Origin: Spinactinospora alkalitolerans
Lineage (GTDB): Bacteria; Actinomycetota; Actinomycetes; Streptosporangiales; Streptosporangiaceae
DNA length: 64,000 nucleotides
Direction: 5' to 3'
Assembly (NCBI RefSeq): GCF_013408795.1
Contig: NZ_JACCCC010000001.1
Coordinates: 1,240,001-1,304,000, forward strand
Position 1 is the first letter of the stretch, and the number at the start of each line of letters is the position of its first letter. Below are positions 28,964-36,419 of the stretch, piece by piece. The position numbers and the translations under genes were made by a program. The notes under the pieces were generated by a model, which was not told the origin of the DNA, made no database searches, and saw only the letters and a list, made by a program, of their open reading frames with translations.

Positions 28964-29980
28964 ATGAGACGCCCGACGATCGTCGACATCGCCAAGGCGG
29001 CCGGTGTCTCCACGGGATCGGTCTCCTACGCGCTCAACGGGCGGCCGGGGGTCTCCGAGCCGACCCGCGAGCGCATCCTGGCCGTCGCGGCGGAGATGGG
29101 CTGGGCGCCCAGCACCGCGGCGCGCGCCCTCTCGGAGGGCCGGGTGGGCGCGATCGGCCTGATCGTGGACCGGCCGGCCCAGGTGCTGGGCGTCGAGCCG
29201 TTCTTCATGCAGTTGATCTCCGGCGTCCAGGCGGAGCTGGCCGGAACCGGCACCGCCCTGCTGCTGCAGGTCTGCGAGGACCGGGAGGCCGAGATCCTGA
29301 CCTACCGGCGCTGGTCGGCCGAGCGCAGGGTGGACGGCATGCTGCTGGTGGACCTGCGGGTGGACGACGTGCGGGTGGAGGTCGTCACCCGGCTCGGGCT
29401 GCCGGCCGTGGTGGTCGGCGGGCCCGGCGGCGTCGGGCCGCTGCCCTGCCTGTACTCCGACGACGACACGGCGATGCGCGAGGTCGTGCAGTACCTGGCC
29501 GCGCTGGGGCACCGGCGCGTCGCCAGGGTGGCCGGACCGCCGGAGTTCGCGCACACCGAGGCGCGCTCGGCCGCCTTCACCGCGGCCGCGGCGGAGTTCG
29601 GCCTCGAACACGCCGAGATCGTACACGCCGACTACACGGGCGAGGCCGGCACCAAGGCGACCCGCCGGCTCCTGGCCGCGGCCGCGCGGCCCACCGCGCT
29701 GGTCTACGACAACGACCTGATGGCTGTGGCCGGGCTGGGCGTGGCCCACGAGATGGGGGTGGAGGTGCCGGCCGAGCTCTCCATCGTCGCCTGGGACGAC
29801 TCGGTGCTGTGCCGCCTGGTGCGCCCCGCGCTGACGGCGGTCGGCCGCGACGTGGCCGGGCACGGCAGGCAGGCGGCCCGGATGGCGGCGCGGGCCGTGG
29901 CCGGAAGCCCGGTCGCCGACCAGGCCACGGCCCCGGCGGAGCTCTTCCCGAGGGCGAGCACGGGCCCGGTGCGGAGATAG
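28964..29980 (+). CDS. LacI-family regulator of the beta-mannoside cluster
   Basis: A 338-residue repressor. It has the LacI helix-turn-helix PTIVDIAKAAGVSTGSVSYALNG at the extreme N-terminus, then a ligand-binding domain (VDGMLLVDLRVDD, LALGHRRVARVAG-like segment). ATG at 28964 follows GGAGGTGGGG. An operator-like palindrome lies 35 bp upstream. The transporter and beta-mannosidase operon begins 550 bp downstream with a similar box, so this protein is its likely repressor. Confidence 0.85.
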   Translation: MRRPTIVDIAKAAGVSTGSVSYALNGRPGVSEPTRERILAVAAEMGWAPSTAARALSEGRVGAIGLIVDRPAQVLGVEPFFMQLISGVQAELAGTGTALLLQVCEDREAEILTYRRWSAERRVDGMLLVDLRVDDVRVEVVTRLGLPAVVVGGPGGVGPLPCLYSDDDTAMREVVQYLAALGHRRVARVAGPPEFAHTEARSAAFTAAAAEFGLEHAEIVHADYTGEAGTKATRRLLAAAARPTALVYDNDLMAVAGLGVAHEMGVEVPAELSIVAWDDSVLCRLVRPALTAVGRDVAGHGRQAARMAARAVAGSPVADQATAPAELFPRASTGPVRR

Positions 29981-30288
29981 CGCCGTGTGTGGGATCGGCC
30001 CGGGAAGGGGCTTGGCGGAAACCTTGGCTTCAGGGGTTTGCCACCTCAGCCCCTGGAGGGGGTTCGTGCGGGTGCGGTTCTCTCGTGTGGCCGCAGGCCC
30101 GTTGGGGGTGAACGCCGCACCCGTGCGCGAAGCGGAGCTGTTGCCTTGGGTGCGGGCCGACACCGGGGGTTTCGGTCTGGACGCAGGGCATCCGATGTGT
30201 TTCGCGCGGAGCCGGGCACCCCGGGAACACGGGCCTTCGGCCACGCGACGGGCCGCCCGTTCTCCGCGAGCCCTTATGGCTGAGGTTC
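29981..30288. other. Non-coding stretch upstream of the mannan operon
   Basis: No convincing gene on either strand: short open frames exist but show no recognisable motif, good ribosome site or codon-position bias that I can trust. It ends in a strong terminator. It might hold a decayed gene or a small RNA; I cannot distinguish these. Confidence 0.4.
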
Positions 30289-30321
30289 AAGACCCCCGGT
30301 GGCCGAGCCACCGGGGGTCTT
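30289..30321. terminator. Strong intrinsic terminator
   Basis: Perfect 15-bp stem (30289-30303 with 30307-30321) with a three-base loop, followed by a pyrimidine-rich TCTCCTCTTT. It isolates the mannan transporter promoter from upstream transcription, presumably from the LacI gene. Confidence 0.8.
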
Positions 30322-30399
30322 CTCCTCTTTGTCACAGAGGGGTAACGGCGCGTTAAGGCCTCATTGACGCCATGCCTCCCTCGTGTTTCACTCTTCCCA

Positions 30400-30415
30400 A
30401 CTTATCCGCTTAAGT
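30400..30415. promoter_or_regulatory. Local LacI operator before the mannan transporter operon
   Basis: ACTTATCCGCTTAAGT has perfect 5-bp arms (ACTTA/TAAGT) around six bases. It resembles the site at 28915-28930 near the adjacent LacI gene, and lies 116 bp upstream of the binding-protein start. Confidence 0.55.
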
Positions 30416-30434
30416 CGATGATCCGCCGGGTGTC

Positions 30435-30448
30435 TGGGAGCGCTCTCA
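30435..30448. promoter_or_regulatory. CelR/CebR-type operator
   Basis: TGGGAGCGCTCTCA differs at one position from TGGGAGCGCTCCCA, the established operator of the cellulose regulators CelR (Thermobifida) and CebR (Streptomyces). It stands 20 bp downstream of the local LacI-type box and in front of the mannan importer genes, implying additional control by a cellulose regulator encoded elsewhere. Confidence 0.7.
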
Positions 30449-30530
30449 CGCACCCGGGCGGAGGAGTGACCGCATGAGTTTGATCCGCGGTCAGGGAGCG
30501 GGTGCTCCGGACGGAGGAGGGAGAGTCGTA

Positions 30531-32240
30531 ATGCGAAACCGGATGAAACCGCCGGCCGCGCTCCTGGCGATCGGCCTGGCGGCGACGGCCTGCACCGGCG
30601 AGGGCGGCGGTGGGGGCGGCGCGGGCGCCTACCCGAGGAACGAGACCCTCTACACCACCGGCACCCAGTGGGGACCCCCCGCCAACTGGAACCCCATCAT
30701 GAACTGGACCTATGCCACCGGAACCGTGGGATACGCCTACGAGACGCTGTTCCTCTACGATCCCTACGCCGACGAGTACACCCCCTGGCTGGCCGAGAGC
30801 GGGGACTGGACCGGCGAGGACACCTACGAGCTGAAGCTGCGCGAAGGCGTCGAGTGGACCGACGGCGAGCCGCTCACCGCCGACGACGTCGTCTTCACCG
30901 TCGAGCTCGGCCAGATGGACTCGGTCCCCTACAGCAGCCTGTGGGACTGGCTGGACGGCGCCGAGGCCGTCGACGACCACACCGTCCGCTTCACCTTCTC
31001 CGACCCGCGCCGCCAGGAATGGGCGAACTGGATCTACAGCAACGCCATCGTGCCCGAGCACCTGTGGGCGGACCGCTCGGAGGAGGAGGTGTCCTCCGGC
31101 GCCAACGAGGACCCGATCGGCACCGGTCCCTACGTCTACGAGACCCACGACGAGGACCGCATGGTCTGGGCCAAGAACGAGGACTGGTGGGCCACCGAGG
31201 CCCTCGGCCACGAGGTGCGGCCCGACCACATCGTCGACATCGTCAACTCCAGCAACGACGTCGCGCTGGGCCTGCTCACCCAGAACGACATCGACATCAG
31301 CAACAACTTCCTGCCCGGCGTCGACCAGACCATCGACGGCGACCCGCAGATCTCCAGCTACCACCCCGAACCCCCCTACATGCTCTCGGCCAACACCGCA
31401 TGGCTGGTCATGAACATGGAGCGGGCGCCGATGGACGATCCGGAGTTCCGGCGGGCGCTGGCGCACTCGATCGACATGCAGCGGATCGTCGAGGGCCCCT
31501 ACAGCAACCTGGTGGAGCCGGCCGACCCCACCGGCCTGCTCCCGGCCTGGGAGGACTTCGTCGACCGGTCGGTGGTCGACGAGCACGGGTTCTCCCACGA
31601 CCCCGACGAGGCCAGGAGGCTCCTGGAGGAGGCCGGCTACACCGACGAGAACGGCGACGGCCTCGTCGAGACCCCCGACGGCGACCCCGTCGACCTGACG
31701 ATCATCGTCCCCTCCGGCTGGACCGACTGGATGGAGGCGATCCGGATCATCAGCGAGAGCGCCCAGGAGGTCGGCATCGACCTCGATGCCGAGTTCCCCG
31801 ACGAGGCGGCGCTGCAGGACGCCAGGGAGACCGGCGAGTTCGACATGCTGATCAACAACGAGCGCCAACTCAGCAACACGCCGTGGACCTACTACGAGTA
31901 CCTCTTCCAACTGCCGGTCCAGGAGCGGCAGACGAGGACCAACTTCGGCCGCTACGAGAACGAGGAGGCGTGGGGCCTCGTCCAGGACCTCGCCCGCACG
32001 CCGGTCGAGGACCGCGAGGGAATGCAGGAGATCATCTCCGAACTGCAGGAGATCCACCTCACCGAAATGCCGGTGATCCCGCTCTGGTACAACGGCCTGT
32101 GGTCGCAGGTCAACAACGGGACCTGGACGAACTGGCCCTCCGCGGCCGAGGACACGCCCGACCACCTGCCCACCACGTGGCGCAACTACAACCAGTTGGG
32201 CGCGATTCTGACCCTCACCGAGATCGAACCGGCCCAATAG
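30531..32240 (+). CDS. Opp/Dpp-type substrate-binding lipoprotein (probable mannooligosaccharide binder)
   Basis: A 569-residue protein. ATG at 30531 follows GGAGGGAG; an in-frame start at 30474 would add 19 residues before the signal peptide. The lipobox is AATAC near residue 22, followed by a glycine-rich linker. The SBP_bac_5 fold shows GVEWTDGEPLTADDVVFT and DPEFRRALAHSIDMQRIV. Several families of this class carry beta-glucan or beta-mannan oligosaccharides rather than peptides. The beta-mannosidase gene in the same run suggests that here. Confidence 0.88.
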   Translation: MRNRMKPPAALLAIGLAATACTGEGGGGGGAGAYPRNETLYTTGTQWGPPANWNPIMNWTYATGTVGYAYETLFLYDPYADEYTPWLAESGDWTGEDTYELKLREGVEWTDGEPLTADDVVFTVELGQMDSVPYSSLWDWLDGAEAVDDHTVRFTFSDPRRQEWANWIYSNAIVPEHLWADRSEEEVSSGANEDPIGTGPYVYETHDEDRMVWAKNEDWWATEALGHEVRPDHIVDIVNSSNDVALGLLTQNDIDISNNFLPGVDQTIDGDPQISSYHPEPPYMLSANTAWLVMNMERAPMDDPEFRRALAHSIDMQRIVEGPYSNLVEPADPTGLLPAWEDFVDRSVVDEHGFSHDPDEARRLLEEAGYTDENGDGLVETPDGDPVDLTIIVPSGWTDWMEAIRIISESAQEVGIDLDAEFPDEAALQDARETGEFDMLINNERQLSNTPWTYYEYLFQLPVQERQTRTNFGRYENEEAWGLVQDLARTPVEDREGMQEIISELQEIHLTEMPVIPLWYNGLWSQVNNGTWTNWPSAAEDTPDHLPTTWRNYNQLGAILTLTEIEPAQ

Positions 32241-32260
32241 CCCGTGCGGCCGTTCGATCG

Positions 32261-32311
32261 GTCCGCTCCCCTCTCCTCCCCCCGTTTCACGACCGGGGGA
32301 GGGGAGCGGAC
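32261..32311 (+). terminator. Intra-operon hairpin after the binding-protein gene
   Basis: Perfect 11-bp outer stem (32261-32271 with 32301-32311) and further C-rich/G-rich pairing inside, in the 103-bp gap between the binding-protein and first permease genes. Such hairpins commonly attenuate or stabilise mRNA so that the binding protein is made in excess. Confidence 0.55.
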
Positions 32312-32343
32312 GTCCGCATGGATTCCGTTGTCAGGAGGAGCGT

Positions 32344-33339
32344 GTGTGGCGCTATTTCGGTAGGAAGCTCTTTGTCTACGCCCTCACCTTCTTCGTGGCG
32401 GTGACGATCAACTGGATGATCCCGCGGTTCATGCCGGGGGACCCCGTGCGCAGCATGCTGGCCCGGGCTTCGGTGGGCGACGCCGAGGCCCTGGAGTCGA
32501 TGCGCGACTACTACTCCTCGCTGTTCGGCCTCGACCAGCCCGTCTGGCGGCAGTACCTCAACTTCTGGGGCTCGCTGGCCCAGGGCGACCTCGGCACCAG
32601 CGTGTGGCTGTTCCCCGCGCCGGTCTCCGAGGTGATCATGGGGGCGGTCCCCTACACGCTCGGGCTGCTGATCCCGGCGATCCTGCTGAGCTGGTTCGCC
32701 GGCAACAAGTTCGGCGCGTTCGCGGCGCGCGGCAAATGGCTCGACAACACCGTGCTGCCGGTGGGCTACCTGCTCACGGCCACGCCCTACATGTGGCTGG
32801 GGATCCTGCTGGCCTGGAGCCTGGGGATCGTCGCGGGGATCTTCCCGACGGCGGGCGCCTACGGGTTCGCGCTGCAGCCGTCGTGGTCCTGGCCCTTCCT
32901 CGCCAGCCTGCTGCTGCACTGGTTCCTGCCGTTCCTGTCGCTCTTCCTCGTGGCGTTCGGCGGCTGGGCGATCGGCATGCGCAACATGATCATCTACGAG
33001 CTGGAGGCCGACTACTCCAACTACCTGGAGGCGCTCGGCGCCCCGCGCCGGCTGATCCGCGGCTACGCCTTCCGCAACGCGATGCTGCCCCAGCTCACCG
33101 GGCTGGCCCTGCAACTGGGCACCATCGTGGCCGGCGCCCTGCTCACCGAGATCGTCTTCTCCTATCCCGGGCTGGGCAACCTCATCCTGGAGGCGCTGAA
33201 CAACCGGGACTTCTTCCTGCTCCAGGGCGCCTTCCTGTTCATCGTCCTCGGCGTGCTGATCGCCAACTTCGTCATCGACGTCCTCTACGTCCTGGTGGAT
33301 CCGCGGATCCGGATGCAGATGCAGGGAGGGACCGCATGA
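32344..33339 (+). CDS. Opp/Dpp-type ABC permease (DppB-like)
   Basis: A 331-residue membrane protein starting at GTG after AGGAGGAG. The first helix (KLFVYALTFFVAVTINWMIPRFMPGDP) is the DppB hallmark. Five more membrane segments follow, and the coupling loop contains YLEALGAPRRLIRGYAFRNAMLP. It forms the inner-membrane channel with the DppC-like protein encoded next. Confidence 0.9.
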   Translation: MWRYFGRKLFVYALTFFVAVTINWMIPRFMPGDPVRSMLARASVGDAEALESMRDYYSSLFGLDQPVWRQYLNFWGSLAQGDLGTSVWLFPAPVSEVIMGAVPYTLGLLIPAILLSWFAGNKFGAFAARGKWLDNTVLPVGYLLTATPYMWLGILLAWSLGIVAGIFPTAGAYGFALQPSWSWPFLASLLLHWFLPFLSLFLVAFGGWAIGMRNMIIYELEADYSNYLEALGAPRRLIRGYAFRNAMLPQLTGLALQLGTIVAGALLTEIVFSYPGLGNLILEALNNRDFFLLQGAFLFIVLGVLIANFVIDVLYVLVDPRIRMQMQGGTA

Positions 33340-34259
33340 CCGCAGAGCAGGCACCCCGCGACCGCGTCCCCGGGCCCGATCCGGCGACGGCCCCCGAAGT
33401 CGACGCCGGCGCGCGAGGGCGGGGCGACACCCTCTACTTCGCCCGGCGCAACCCCAAGCTGCTGGCCGGGCTCGCGGTCATCGCCGTGCTCCTGGCCACC
33501 GCCGTCGTCGCCCCGATGTTCATCGAGGAGGGGCCCAACACCTACGTCGGGCCGCAGGCGCAGCCCCCCTCGGGGGAGTTCTGGTTCGGCACCACCAACT
33601 TCGGCCAGGACGTCTTCGCCCAGTTCGCCCACGGACTGCGCTCGACCTTCCTGGTCGGCCTGCTCGGCGGCGGGGTCGCGGCGCTCGTCGGCATGGTCAT
33701 CGGCTTCACCGCCGGCTACCGGGGCGGGCTGGTCGACGAGGTCCTCAACATGATCACCAACATCGTGCTGGTGCTGCCGGCCCTGGTCGTGCTGATCATC
33801 GCCGCCGCCTACCTGGAGGCCCGCGGGATCATGGTGCAGTCGCTGTTCATCGGGCTGACGTCGTGGCCGTGGGCCGCGCGCGCCATCCGCGCCCAGGCCC
33901 TCTCGCTGGCCACCCGGGACTTCGTCGACCTGGCCCGGCTGAGCGGCCGGCGCGGCTGGAAGATCATCTTCCGCGAGATCGCCCCGAACATGAGCTCCTA
34001 CCTGTTCATGACCTTCATCCTGCTGTTCGGCGGGGCGATCCTGATCGCGGCCGGCCTGGACTTCATCGGGCTGGGCCCCACCCAGGGCGTCTCGCTCGGG
34101 CTGATGATGCACAACGGGGTGAGCTGGAGCGCCCTGCAACTGGGCATGTGGTGGTGGTTCGTGCCCCCGGGGCTCGGCATCACCGCCATCGTCGGGTCGC
34201 TCTACATCATGAACGTCGGCCTGGACGAGGTGTTCAATCCGCGACTGAGGGAGTTGTGA
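33336..34259 (+). CDS. Opp/Dpp-type ABC permease (DppC-like)
   Basis: A 307-residue partner permease overlapping the DppB-like gene at ATGA. A hydrophilic N-terminus of about 40 residues precedes the first helix. The segment FWFGTTNFGQDVFAQFAHGLRST is conserved in DppC proteins, and the coupling loop reads DFVDLARLSGRRGWKIIFREIAPN. Confidence 0.9.
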   Translation: MTAEQAPRDRVPGPDPATAPEVDAGARGRGDTLYFARRNPKLLAGLAVIAVLLATAVVAPMFIEEGPNTYVGPQAQPPSGEFWFGTTNFGQDVFAQFAHGLRSTFLVGLLGGGVAALVGMVIGFTAGYRGGLVDEVLNMITNIVLVLPALVVLIIAAAYLEARGIMVQSLFIGLTSWPWAARAIRAQALSLATRDFVDLARLSGRRGWKIIFREIAPNMSSYLFMTFILLFGGAILIAAGLDFIGLGPTQGVSLGLMMHNGVSWSALQLGMWWWFVPPGLGITAIVGSLYIMNVGLDEVFNPRLREL

Positions 34260-35215
34260 GCGGCGTGAGCCTCGAAGTATCCGACCTCACGGTCCACTAC
34301 CGGACGCTGCGCGGTGACGTGCACGCGCTCGACGGCGTCGGCTTCAGCCTCGCCGACGGCGAGATCATGGGCCTGGCGGGGGAGTCCGGCAGCGGCAAGT
34401 CCACCCTGGGCAAGAGCCTCATCCGGATGGACGCCCGGATGAAGCACGTCCGCGGCACCGTGCGCCTGGACGGGGAGGAGCTGCCCGTCGGCGACCAGGC
34501 CGCGATGGCGCCCTTCCGCTACCACAAGGTGTCCCTCATCCCGCAGTACGCCATGAGCGCGCTCAACCCCACCCGCAGGATCGGCAGGATGATCGCCGAA
34601 CTCCTCGAATCGCGGGGGGTGCGCTTCACCTCCGTGCGCGGCGAGCTGCACCGCAGACTGGACCTGGTCGGGCTGTCGGCCGAGGTGCTCAAGCGCTACC
34701 CGATCGAGCTGTCGGGCGGCATGAAGCAGCGGGTGGTGATGGTGCTGTCCACCCTGCTCGACCCGTCGCTGCTCATCGCCGACGAGGTCACCTCCGCGCT
34801 GGACGTCTCCACCCAGCGCGCGGTGTCGGAGGCCCTCGTGGAGTTCCGCGACCGCGGCTACCTCACCGGCATGATCTTCGTGACCCACGACATCTCGCTG
34901 GTCTACCAGATCGCCGACACCATCATGGTGATGTACGCGGGCAAGCCGGTGGAGAAGGCGCCGGCCCGCTCCGTCGTCGAGGCGCCCCGCCACCCCTACA
35001 CCCGGATGCTCATCTCCTCGCTGCCCGAGGTCGGCGTCACCTACACCGAGCAGCGGCTGGCCGGGATCCCGGGCAGCCCTCCGGGCCTCCTCGACCCGCC
35101 GAAGGGCTGCCGGTTCAAGGACCGCTGCCCGCTGGCCTTCGCCAAGTGCGAGGAGGAGCCGCCGTTCGTCGAAGTCGACCGCGGCCACTGGGCCGCCTGC
35201 TGGAAGGCGGGGTAG
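34256..35215 (+). CDS. Opp/Dpp-type ABC ATPase (DppD-like)
   Basis: A 319-residue ATPase starting at a GTG that overlaps the permease stop. Walker A GESGSGKST, Q-loop PQYAMSALNP, signature LSGGMKQR, Walker B LLIADEVTSALD, H-loop THD. The C-terminal oligopeptide-transporter extension carries the cysteine cluster CRFKDRCPLAFAKC, which binds an iron-sulfur cluster in some relatives. It is one of two ATPases in a complete importer. Confidence 0.92.
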   Translation: MSGVSLEVSDLTVHYRTLRGDVHALDGVGFSLADGEIMGLAGESGSGKSTLGKSLIRMDARMKHVRGTVRLDGEELPVGDQAAMAPFRYHKVSLIPQYAMSALNPTRRIGRMIAELLESRGVRFTSVRGELHRRLDLVGLSAEVLKRYPIELSGGMKQRVVMVLSTLLDPSLLIADEVTSALDVSTQRAVSEALVEFRDRGYLTGMIFVTHDISLVYQIADTIMVMYAGKPVEKAPARSVVEAPRHPYTRMLISSLPEVGVTYTEQRLAGIPGSPPGLLDPPKGCRFKDRCPLAFAKCEEEPPFVEVDRGHWAACWKAG

Positions 35216-35220
35216 CGACG

Positions 35221-36153
35221 ATGCTCAGACTCGACCGGGTGTCCAAGGTCTACCGGATCGGCGCCTTCGGCGGGGAGCGGCTGCGCGCCGTCCGCGACGT
35301 CGGCTTCGAGGTGCGGCCGGGCCAGGTGGTCTCGCTCATCGGCGAGAGCGGCAGCGGCAAGAGCACCATCGGCAGGATGGTCCTGGGGCTCACCCCGATC
35401 ACCGAGGGCACCATCACCTTCGAGGGCACCGACGTCTCGCGGCTGCGCGGGCACCGGCGGCGCAAGGAGTACTACCGGCGGGTGCAGGGCGTCTTCCAGG
35501 ACCCCTTCAGCTGCTTCAACCCGATCTTCCCCGCCGACAGGGTCTTCGCGCTGATCCGGGCCGAGTACTTCCCCGAGGCGGGCGACGCCGAATGGCGGCG
35601 CAGGATCGCCGAGTCCCTGGACGTCGTCCGCCTCGGCCCGGCCCAGGTCCTGGGCAAGTACCCGCACCAGCTCAGCGGCGGCCAGCTGCAGCGCCTCCTC
35701 ATCGCCAGGGCGCTGCTGCTCGACATCAGGATGCTGGTCGCCGACGAGGTCATCAGCATGCTGGACGCCTCCACCCGCATCGACGTGCTCAACCTGCTCG
35801 GCGACCTGAAGGCCCGGGGCATGGGCATCCTGTTCGTCACCCACGACCTGTCGCTGGGCAACTACGTCAGCGACACGTCGGTGATCCTGCGGCGCGGGGC
35901 GATCGCGGAGTCGGGGCCGACCGGCCGGGTCTTCGCCAACCCGCTGCACCCCTACACCCGCCGCCTGCTGGCCTCCGTGCCGCGGCTCCACCGCACCTGG
36001 GCGCAGACGGACGCCGAGCGCGCCGCCGACGCGGAGGGCGGCTGCCCGGTGCACGGGCCGGGCGGCGGCGACGGCGGCGGCGTCCGGCTGGTGGAGGCCG
36101 AGGAGGGCCACTTCGTGGGCTGCTCGGGGGACGGCGCGGACGGATCGTGCTGA
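35221..36153 (+). CDS. Opp/Dpp-type ABC ATPase (DppF-like)
   Basis: A 310-residue second ATPase, five bases after the first. Walker A GESGSGKST, Q-loop FQDPFSCFNP, signature LSGGQLQR, Walker B LVADEVISMLD, H-loop THD. The C-terminus has a glycine-rich linker and only a reduced cysteine motif (GCPVHGP ... GCSGD). The following 266 bp before the mannosidase gene contain no feature I recognise. Confidence 0.92.
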   Translation: MLRLDRVSKVYRIGAFGGERLRAVRDVGFEVRPGQVVSLIGESGSGKSTIGRMVLGLTPITEGTITFEGTDVSRLRGHRRRKEYYRRVQGVFQDPFSCFNPIFPADRVFALIRAEYFPEAGDAEWRRRIAESLDVVRLGPAQVLGKYPHQLSGGQLQRLLIARALLLDIRMLVADEVISMLDASTRIDVLNLLGDLKARGMGILFVTHDLSLGNYVSDTSVILRRGAIAESGPTGRVFANPLHPYTRRLLASVPRLHRTWAQTDAERAADAEGGCPVHGPGGGDGGGVRLVEAEEGHFVGCSGDGADGSC

Positions 36154-36419
36154 GGGCGGCGTGACCCGCCAGGGAGGCTGTGGCGAGAGCGCGGCCCGTT
36201 TCGCCGGCGGATGGCCTGCAAACCGGCCGCGGCCGCGCCTCGACACCGAAGCGGTGCTGAGGTCCGGTGCGTACGGTCACCGACGTGCTTCGGCCGCGAG
36301 GCGCGCGCCGGGCCCCTGACGGCACGGGTCTGAATGACGGGCGCGCACTCTCGCGGCAGCCCGCCCCCTTCGCCCACCGCGGTGCACAAGTTCTGAATCC
36401 GAGCGACGTCTGGAGCAAT

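Noticed and set aside
30279-30308. 30-base similarity to 40459-40488 (about 24 matches), possibly a dispersed repeat
   Set aside because: With this base composition a match of this strength can arise by chance in 64 kb, and only the first copy forms a hairpin.
30255-30330. GGTTCAAGACC resembling a tRNA T-arm
   Set aside because: No acceptor, D-arm or anticodon stem could be assembled around it; the bases form a terminator stem instead.
30474-30530. Upstream in-frame start for the Dpp-type binding protein
   Set aside because: It would add 19 polar residues ahead of the signal peptide; the ATG at 30531 has the better ribosome site and immediate basic N-region.
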